DNA of 45,688 nucleotides from Bacillota bacterium (GTDB taxonomy: Bacteria; Bacillota; Sulfobacillia; Sulfobacillales; Sulfobacillaceae). The position numbers were made by a program, and so were the translations under genes. Shown here in pieces: positions 40,660 to 45,688 of the stretch (the first letter of the stretch is position 1; each line of letters starts with the position of its first letter). Under the pieces are notes generated by a model, which saw only the letters and a program-made list of their open reading frames with translations, had not been told where the DNA came from and did no database searches. The stretch spans positions 1-45,688 of the forward strand of contig JAJYTS010000005.1 of assembly GCA_021792935.1 (NCBI GenBank), in the 5' to 3' direction.

Positions 40660-41643
40660 TCACTCTTTCTGTCCATTCATTTGACGTCCATCAGGCAAGG
40701 TGGCTCGGCCATGCAGAAAGGGTTGGACCATTGGCCAAAACCCTACCAGTGTGAGCAAAAAAAGATTGCCCACATGAAAGGTAAGGGCAGCCAAGGCGGC
40801 ATGCGCCGCGCTGGCGCCTTCCGCTTTGAGAGATAACATCCACCAGGCCTCCGACGTGCCAAAACCTGCCAGCGTAGGAAGCGGAAGAACCATAAACAGC
40901 GAATACATGAGCATGGCACCAAAGACTTGATTAAATCCCAGGTCGAGTTTGAGCGATTGAGCTAATTGCCAATAAATCAGGGCGTTAAAGAGCTTCCACA
41001 TCAAGGTAAAAATTGCGACACGAATAAGTACTTGCCAAGAGCAGCGCCGCACTATCGCCAAAACTTCCGCCAAACTCTTTTGTATCCGCTCGTAAGCAGG
41101 CATAGCCCATTGGGCCACCCGTTTTGACAAGGGTTTATGGAGCACCCAAATGACACTTGTTAGGAAAGCACTACTTCCCAGCACGATCACGGCTATTTGT
41201 GCTACATCTGGAGAAACTCGCAAGAATGCGGGGATCCAGACCGCCACAAGAATAACGCTAACAACTACATCCGCCAATCTAGCCATTAACACCGTAGCCA
41301 ATCCCTGCATAGAAGTAACTCCGTATGGCTTTAGATATATAGGCAAGGTGAGTTCTCCAATTCCACCCGGCACCAGCAGACATGCAAGCGAATAGCCGGC
41401 GGTGGGTTTCCATAGCGACAGCGCGCTGCGCCCTAATATTGCCGCGAACCGTGCTGCCCGGATTCCAATGGCCATGGATATCAGCACCATCAACTGGCCA
41501 ACAGTCATAATTGATATGTCCCGCCATTTTTGTATAACCGATGCAATCGGCACAATACGCGAGAAGATTAACGCGACCAGGATGAATCCACCGACAATAG
41601 AAATCCATCGCCAAGCTTCTTTTGCCCCGACCCGGTTCGACAG
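40660..41643 (-). CDS. Flippase-like/lysylphosphatidylglycerol synthase TM-region protein with probable CTG start
   Basis: The product has about eight membrane helices and the family motif PGGIGELTLP in the middle with LPTLAGFGTSEAWW near the end. The track starts at GTG 41553. Extending the frame to the preceding TGA adds an uninterrupted hydrophobic helix (SIVGGFILVALIF) typical of the family. The only candidate start there is CTG at 41643, which has GGGAGGG just upstream, giving 327 aa. It lies in the glycan cluster and may translocate lipid or glycolipid. Confidence 0.78.
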   Translation of the reverse strand: MSNRVGAKEAWRWISIVGGFILVALIFSRIVPIASVIQKWRDISIMTVGQLMVLISMAIGIRAARFAAILGRSALSLWKPTAGYSLACLLVPGGIGELTLPIYLKPYGVTSMQGLATVLMARLADVVVSVILVAVWIPAFLRVSPDVAQIAVIVLGSSAFLTSVIWVLHKPLSKRVAQWAMPAYERIQKSLAEVLAIVRRCSWQVLIRVAIFTLMWKLFNALIYWQLAQSLKLDLGFNQVFGAMLMYSLFMVLPLPTLAGFGTSEAWWMLSLKAEGASAAHAALAALTFHVGNLFLLTLVGFWPMVQPFLHGRATLPDGRQMNGQKE

Positions 41644-42029
41644 TCATCCCTCCCATCTTTTCCCGGGTAGCGTGTCCACAAGCACACCAACAACACTTGA
41701 ATATTTTGGCTTTAACAACAATTAATGACTGCTATAACCGTCCTCGTTGAGTATCGCCAAGCGCTTATCTAGATTGTAGACAGCTTTGCTCGCTTGGATA
41801 ATATGCTGAGGGACTATCACCTGCCCTGGGCAAGACAACTGGCGTTGTCGCGGGATTGGATTTGTAGATGAGTCCCGAACCAATGAGAACTGCTTGTGGC
41901 ATTTGCGTAAAAACGCAGTAATGATTCTCCAATACAACTTTCGTTGGATTGCACCTGGAATATTTCACTTCATTTCCACCGCCCTCTTTGGGGCAATTTG
42001 TGGGCTTAATGTGTCCTCGTGCTTGTATG
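41644..42029. other. Intergenic stretch between envelope genes
   Basis: Only small ORFs without motifs or ribosome sites are present on either strand. Lower GC and no clear terminator were seen. It lies upstream of the flippase-like gene, so it should hold the promoter of that operon, but I could not define it. Confidence 0.4.
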
Positions 42030-43163
42030 CTAACGATGGTTATAGTGTTTATGTTCGAGCGTTTGTACGCTTATGGGGATGTCCGTTTCATCTGGGGTAA
42101 GAGCTCCATGCGCGGCACTCATAATGGGGGTGTCGCGGGCTGGGTCTTGTTCAAACTGATAGAGGGGGTGGGCCAGCGCCAAGGTGTTGAGAACGCGCTG
42201 ACGCCAGGCGGGGCGAGCGGGGGCTCCTCCATACCACCCTTTTTCCCAGATTTCTTCTTGTGCGTAGACGGTGGCAATGTCTTTCAAGCGGTCTTTTACA
42301 TCACCAAGGGAAAGCGCGGTGGTTAGAGCCCGGCGCTCTCCCGCCCAAGCCTTGTTCCAGATATCGGCCATGTACGGCTCAGACTTTGCGATAACGTGGG
42401 TGGGGCTTAAAGCCATCATCCCATGATCGGCAGAAACGATAATGGTGACTTTAAATGGAAATTGCCATTGGCTGACGGCGTATCCGTAAGCGGCATCAAG
42501 TTGGGTAATGGCCGCCTCGGTTCGTGGGGATGTCAAACCGGTGCGATGGGCGGCAGCATCAATATATGGCCAGTACACCCATACAAAACGACATCCCGCG
42601 CTTATCGATTCTCGCACGCGGTTGACCGCTTCCAGGGGAGACTTGACGGGATAAGGAACATAGGTAGCGCCTGAATATAGCCATTGGCTTAAGGAACTTG
42701 TTTGATATGGCGCGGGGCTTACCACCGCCGACGCGATGCCGTGGCTGGCTAGGCGGGTAAAGATAGTAGGCATGGGTGGATAGAGAATGTCGGGGGGAGC
42801 CTCCTGGCCAGTTTCGTCGCGGCCGGTCAACATATTAACGCTACGGCCAATTTCTGGAAGGTATATCCAAAACCCCAATGCCCCATGAATAGCCGGTGGC
42901 GCGGCAAATGCGTAACTGGCCAACCCTGCCGCGGTAGTGGTGGGAAAGATGCTGTGTCCAGGAAAAATGGTCGGATCTTGCTTGGAAATTTCGGGCATAA
43001 GCCCACGGTTGCTATAGTCGTGCCAAAGGTTTAGACCGAATCCGTCCGCAATCCACAATATGACGGCTTGGCTGTCGTCCGGTATAAAAGTTGGGCGCTC
43101 GTGGTCCGCCCCGAAATGTTGCAATATGGCGCGGCTGATATCAACTTGCGTGAATGAATGCAT
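42030..43163 (-). CDS. Alkaline phosphatase superfamily phosphodiesterase
   Basis: The 377-aa product has the metal-site residues of the type I phosphodiesterase/nucleotide pyrophosphatase family: VILWIADGFG (aspartate), FPTTTAAGLAS (nucleophilic threonine), YIDAAAHRTG, SADHGMM and AAHGAL. No signal peptide is visible. The natural substrate is unknown. ATG at 43163 has GGAGG 7 nt upstream, so the track's nine extra residues are rejected. Confidence 0.88.
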   Translation of the reverse strand: MHSFTQVDISRAILQHFGADHERPTFIPDDSQAVILWIADGFGLNLWHDYSNRGLMPEISKQDPTIFPGHSIFPTTTAAGLASYAFAAPPAIHGALGFWIYLPEIGRSVNMLTGRDETGQEAPPDILYPPMPTIFTRLASHGIASAVVSPAPYQTSSLSQWLYSGATYVPYPVKSPLEAVNRVRESISAGCRFVWVYWPYIDAAAHRTGLTSPRTEAAITQLDAAYGYAVSQWQFPFKVTIIVSADHGMMALSPTHVIAKSEPYMADIWNKAWAGERRALTTALSLGDVKDRLKDIATVYAQEEIWEKGWYGGAPARPAWRQRVLNTLALAHPLYQFEQDPARDTPIMSAAHGALTPDETDIPISVQTLEHKHYNHR

Positions 43164-43369
43164 GTGGAGTCCTCCTAAAGAGTGCGTCATATCAATTGAA
43201 TCGTTCCGATTTTAATTTTGCCGCCTACGGTGAATGTCTAGGGATATGGGCTGGCTGAATAGTCCAGCCTTCTTTTACTCGGGACGTAAGCGGATGGCTC
43301 ACTAATTTCATTAAGAAAAGTGTATCAGAACCGACCTTGTTCTTCCGAAAATATCCATGGTGCAAACGC

Positions 43370-43398
43370 TTGTTTTTTGGGTGAGGTCAGGGTAGACT
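43370..43398 (+). promoter_or_regulatory. Promoter of the SOS mutagenesis cassette
   Basis: TTGTTT (43370-43375) and TAGACT (43393-43398) are spaced by exactly 17 bp, just upstream of a LexA box and about 50 nt before the ImuB-like gene. Confidence 0.6.
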
Positions 43399-43405
43399 AA
43401 CAGAA

Positions 43406-43419
43406 CGAACAAATGTTCG
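43406..43419 (+). promoter_or_regulatory. LexA (DinR-type) operator
   Basis: CGAACAAATGTTCG matches the Bacillus LexA consensus CGAACRNRYGTTCG at every defined position. It sits 8 bp after the -10 box, over the expected transcription start, which is where LexA would block initiation. Confidence 0.85.
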
Positions 43420-43448
43420 CCAACCATGAAAGGCAGGCATAAGCACTG

Positions 43449-44540
43449 ATGGCTATTATCTATTGGAAGCTGGGGCATCTCACCACGGAAGGATTTCAGC
43501 GACCCTTAGATGCGTTTTTAGTATTTCGCGACGGCCTGGTTTTTGATGTTGACAGCCGCGGATGGGATCTTGGCATTCGGCCCGGCAACGGGCTGGCTGA
43601 AATGAAATGGAAGTATCCGGGAGCGATTTGGGTTCCCTGGCAGGCTAGCTATTATCATAAATTAACCATTTCTTTGCAAGAATGGCTACGCCATCACGCT
43701 GCCGCCTATGAACAGGCCGATCCCCGCGAAGGTTGGTGGGAGTGGCCGCGCCTAACCGAGTCAGAGTGGCGCAAGTTAATTGATCAAATTGTTCCCCGCT
43801 GGGCACAGCGGATAGATGCGGGAGTGGCCTCGCATCCCTGGCTGGCTCATTGGATTGCCGAAAACGGCGCTCAATTGCAGTTGCCTTATTGGTCCTCTTC
43901 TTTTTGGAGAACATACATTCTAAATCCTAAAAAAGAAAATGAATTTTGGCCGCGTCTGCCTCTGCGATTCGTGGAGGGGATTCCCGCGAAGACTCGCCAG
44001 CAGTGGCGCAAACGGCGGTGGGAACAGGTGGGGGATGTTCCCGGGCTTTTAGATCGGATACGTTCACATAATCTTTTGGGGTCATCGGTTCATCTCAAGG
44101 AAAAACTCTTAATTCGGCGATTTGACGAGCTAATAGGCGGAGGCGTGGGGGAGATTTTAGGTGATATGGCCGGTGAGTTGGCGGATATTTGCCGAATAGA
44201 GAGGCAGGGCATTCGTTTTTTGCGGCTCACATGGCTTCGGGGTGTCGGAATGGAGCGGAGAGAGCGGGAATGGCCGGTTGTGGCCGGAGACGGAAAATCT
44301 GTTAGAGCCCGCGTGTTGTCGCTTTTAAATCATCCCCCCTTGAATCCGTTTGACGAAGTGCGTTTAGAGGCGCGTTTGGAGCCGGTTGTGCCGGCCCAGA
44401 TATCTTGGTGGGATCAGGCTCAAGCGCGTCCCCGGCAAGTAATTGATATGGCTAACTTGATGCGGTTCGCTCCCGACCGCCGGGAATTGCTGCTGCGGCA
44501 TTGGGACTTGTGGCGAATGGCCGGAGGCGATCATGAGTGA
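43449..44540 (+). CDS. imuB: ImuB-like catalytically inactive Y-family polymerase protein
   Basis: The 363-aa product follows the Y-family layout: a palm-like start, WDLGIRPGNGLAEMKWKYPGAIWVP and a YHKLTISLQEWLRHHAAAYEQADPREGWWEW segment, then a helix-hairpin-helix region (FVEGIPAKTRQQW) and a little-finger domain. The catalytic acidic motifs are not kept: the usual DEAW-type site reads DPREGWW and the first aspartate motif is absent, as in ImuB, which acts as a hub linking the error-prone DnaE to the clamp. A LexA box lies upstream. It overlaps the next gene by 4 nt. Confidence 0.75.
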   Translation: MAIIYWKLGHLTTEGFQRPLDAFLVFRDGLVFDVDSRGWDLGIRPGNGLAEMKWKYPGAIWVPWQASYYHKLTISLQEWLRHHAAAYEQADPREGWWEWPRLTESEWRKLIDQIVPRWAQRIDAGVASHPWLAHWIAENGAQLQLPYWSSSFWRTYILNPKKENEFWPRLPLRFVEGIPAKTRQQWRKRRWEQVGDVPGLLDRIRSHNLLGSSVHLKEKLLIRRFDELIGGGVGEILGDMAGELADICRIERQGIRFLRLTWLRGVGMERREREWPVVAGDGKSVRARVLSLLNHPPLNPFDEVRLEARLEPVVPAQISWWDQAQARPRQVIDMANLMRFAPDRRELLLRHWDLWRMAGGDHE

Positions 44541-44770
44541 AGCTTTTGGAAGCGGTTTGGGTAAAAAATCGGGTCCCACAGAAGTTTATCTGGCAAAAAC
44601 AGTTGGTGGTTATTCGACGCATTCTCGACTATTGGAGAGATATTGGGGAGTGGTGGCATAATGAGCCGGAATTGTGGTTTTGGAGAGTTCAAAGCGACCA
44701 GCAAGGCGTCTACGAATTGGCCTGGGATCCCTCAAAAAATCAGTGGTGGCTTTACTATATCTACGATTAA
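44537..44770 (+). CDS. DUF6504-like small protein of the mutagenesis cassette
   Basis: The 77-aa product resembles DUF6504 proteins, which I know as neighbours or tails of ImuB in mutagenesis cassettes: PQKFIWQKQLVVIRRILDYWRD, then a WFWRVQSDQQGVYELAWD segment, and a YYIYD end. Its GTG start overlaps the ImuB-like stop (GTGA), so the two are translationally coupled. Function is unknown but likely structural or regulatory in translesion synthesis. Confidence 0.7.
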   Translation: MKLLEAVWVKNRVPQKFIWQKQLVVIRRILDYWRDIGEWWHNEPELWFWRVQSDQQGVYELAWDPSKNQWWLYYIYD

Positions 44771-44783
44771 ACGGGGAATTGTG

Positions 44784-44915
44784 GTGCCTTTTCCCAGAGA
44801 GCGGATAGTTCAAAATTGGGAGGTGTTGGAGTTGAGAAGCCGTCAATATCGACTGCGCCCCGGATCGTGGGCTGATCGTTTTTGGCGGTTGATTTCCATG
44901 CCGATGGATCAATGA
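44784..44915 (+). CDS. Small basic protein between the DUF6504-like gene and dnaE
   Basis: The 43-aa ORF starting at GTG 44784 (or GTG 44781) begins 13 nt after the preceding stop and ends with ATGA overlapping the dnaE start, as real coupled genes do. GGGGA lies 6 nt upstream. It is Arg/Trp-rich (LRSRQYRLRPGSWADRFWRL) with no known family. It may be a LexA- or clamp-linked small factor, but nothing supports a specific role. The longer track ORF overlaps DUF6504 and is rejected. Confidence 0.5.
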   Translation: MPFPRERIVQNWEVLELRSRQYRLRPGSWADRFWRLISMPMDQ

Positions 44916-45688
44916 GTGGGGCGCATCTTCATGTCCATTCCGCCTTTTCCTTTTTAGACGGAGCTTCTATGCCGGAGACGCTGGTCAGGGCCGCTTCCGA
45001 ACGGGGGATTGACACCCTGGCATTGACGGACTGTCATCGTGTTTCCGGTATCGTTTCCTTTTTACAAGCCTGCCGCCGCTATGGAGTAAAAGGTATTGTG
45101 GGCAGCGAGGTACAGGTGGAGTCTTTGGGAAGTTTAGTGTTATTGGCACCAAATACGGCCGCCTATGAAGATTTGATCCGGTTATTGAGCGAAGCTCATT
45201 TGTGTCACCCTCGTCTTGAACCCCGCGTGACATGGGAGGGGCTGGGTCGATGGGGTTCTTCATTGATAGCTTTGACGGGTGATCGCAATGGTATTTTGGC
45301 ACGTTTGATCATTGGAAAGGATGGTGAGGCGTTAAATCTCGTTGAAGATCGCCTGGATAATATTTTTGGTGCCCGTCGAATTTTTGTAGAGGTGACCGCT
45401 AGCCTTCTTCCTGGTGATCGTCGATTGTTTCAGCATCTTCACCAAATAGCTCAGCGCCGAGGATGGGGAGTTGTGGCGACGGGGGCGGTTCATTATGCCT
45501 ATAAAGAGGATTTTGGCCTATTTGATTTAATGATTTGCATTCGTTCGGGGAAGCGGATTGACGAAGTGTTTCCTGGACGCCGGTTAAATGCGGAAAATTA
45601 TCTTAAGCCCTGGCATGACTTTGAAAAGCTGTTTCGGGACTGGCCTGATGTACTGCGGACCACGTTGTCGCTGGCGGAGCGGTTGGAG
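44912..45688 (+). CDS. dnaE2: Error-prone DNA polymerase III alpha, DnaE2-type, N-terminal PHP domain (runs off window)
   Basis: The open frame from ATG 44912 to the window end is missing from the track because it has no stop. It begins LHVHSAFSFLDGASMPETLV, the PHP domain of DnaE polymerases, and continues RGIDTLALTDCHRVSGI and later TGAVHYAYKED and LFDLMICIRSGKRIDE, matching DnaE2/ImuC. The usual TDHD-like metal motif reads TDCH here. DnaE2 performs damage-induced translesion synthesis with ImuB. The catalytic palm lies beyond the window. Confidence 0.88.
   Translation, partial: MSGAHLHVHSAFSFLDGASMPETLVRAASERGIDTLALTDCHRVSGIVSFLQACRRYGVKGIVGSEVQVESLGSLVLLAPNTAAYEDLIRLLSEAHLCHPRLEPRVTWEGLGRWGSSLIALTGDRNGILARLIIGKDGEALNLVEDRLDNIFGARRIFVEVTASLLPGDRRLFQHLHQIAQRRGWGVVATGAVHYAYKEDFGLFDLMICIRSGKRIDEVFPGRRLNAENYLKPWHDFEKLFRDWPDVLRTTLSLAERLE

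Noticed and set aside
1-45688. Global reassignment of TGA to an amino acid
   Set aside because: Many clear genes here stop at TGA, including ATGA and GTGA overlaps and the glutaredoxin itself; read-through only makes sense at three redox sites.

Overview
The window looks like chromosomal DNA of a moderately GC-rich Gram-positive bacterium, most probably a Firmicute of the Sulfobacillus type. This is an inference from a Bacillus-type (DinR) LexA box, strong GGAGG ribosome sites with many GTG/TTG starts, a citA/citR-like pair, a yng-like acyl-CoA operon and a form I CO dehydrogenase. No rRNA, tRNA or CRISPR array was found.

The most unusual content is three small thioredoxin-fold genes that the ORF track misses or truncates, because each carries an in-frame TGA where the family has a redox cysteine: a CPYC-type disulfide oxidoreductase (TGA at 11-13), a CPHC-type glutaredoxin (TGA at 572-574) and a SelW/Rdx-type protein (TGA at 22054-22056, minus strand). 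Each TGA is followed by a candidate SECIS hairpin. Ordinary genes here, including the glutaredoxin itself, also end in TGA, so the codon is not globally reassigned. I read them as probable selenoproteins.

Layout. 1-1203: redox/sulfur-type operon (disulfide oxidoreductase, CsoR/CstR-like repressor, glutaredoxin, DUF302). 1204-2501: non-coding leader and a tandem fluoride-channel pair. 2578-4337 (minus): NarL-type two-component system, divergent from 4525-11699, a form I CO dehydrogenase operon (coxM-S-L, an XdhC/CoxF-like protein fused to a YHS domain, coxG, coxD, coxE). 11805-14088: ArsR regulator, flavin reductase-like protein and LysR regulator, the last divergent from a citrate synthase (14188-15225). 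15343-19760: CPBP protease, membrane protein, B3/B4 protein and MFS transporter. 19799-20815: zinc ribbon protein and decayed IS607/TnpB-type remnants. 20871-26130: SGNH lipoprotein, SelW-like gene, a c-di-AMP receptor-like gene with an ATT start, VOC protein, 2-hydroxyacid dehydrogenase, sulfotransferase and an ABC ATPase.

26577-27582: alkylation repair pair in which adaA is broken and ogt is intact. 27649-30488: type II NADH dehydrogenase, panE and panB. 30700-36014: acyl-CoA degradation operon resembling the leucine/yng pathway, with acyl-CoA dehydrogenase, an unknown protein where a biotin carboxylase is expected, biotin carrier, carboxyltransferase, HMG-CoA lyase-like and enoyl-CoA hydratase-like genes. 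36090-43163 (minus): envelope glycan/glycolipid genes (epimerase, YfhO-like membrane protein, family 2 glycosyltransferase, flippase-like protein) and a phosphodiesterase. 43370-45688: SOS mutagenesis cassette with a promoter and perfect LexA box, an ImuB-like protein, a DUF6504-like protein, a small ORF, and the start of an error-prone DnaE polymerase that leaves the window.
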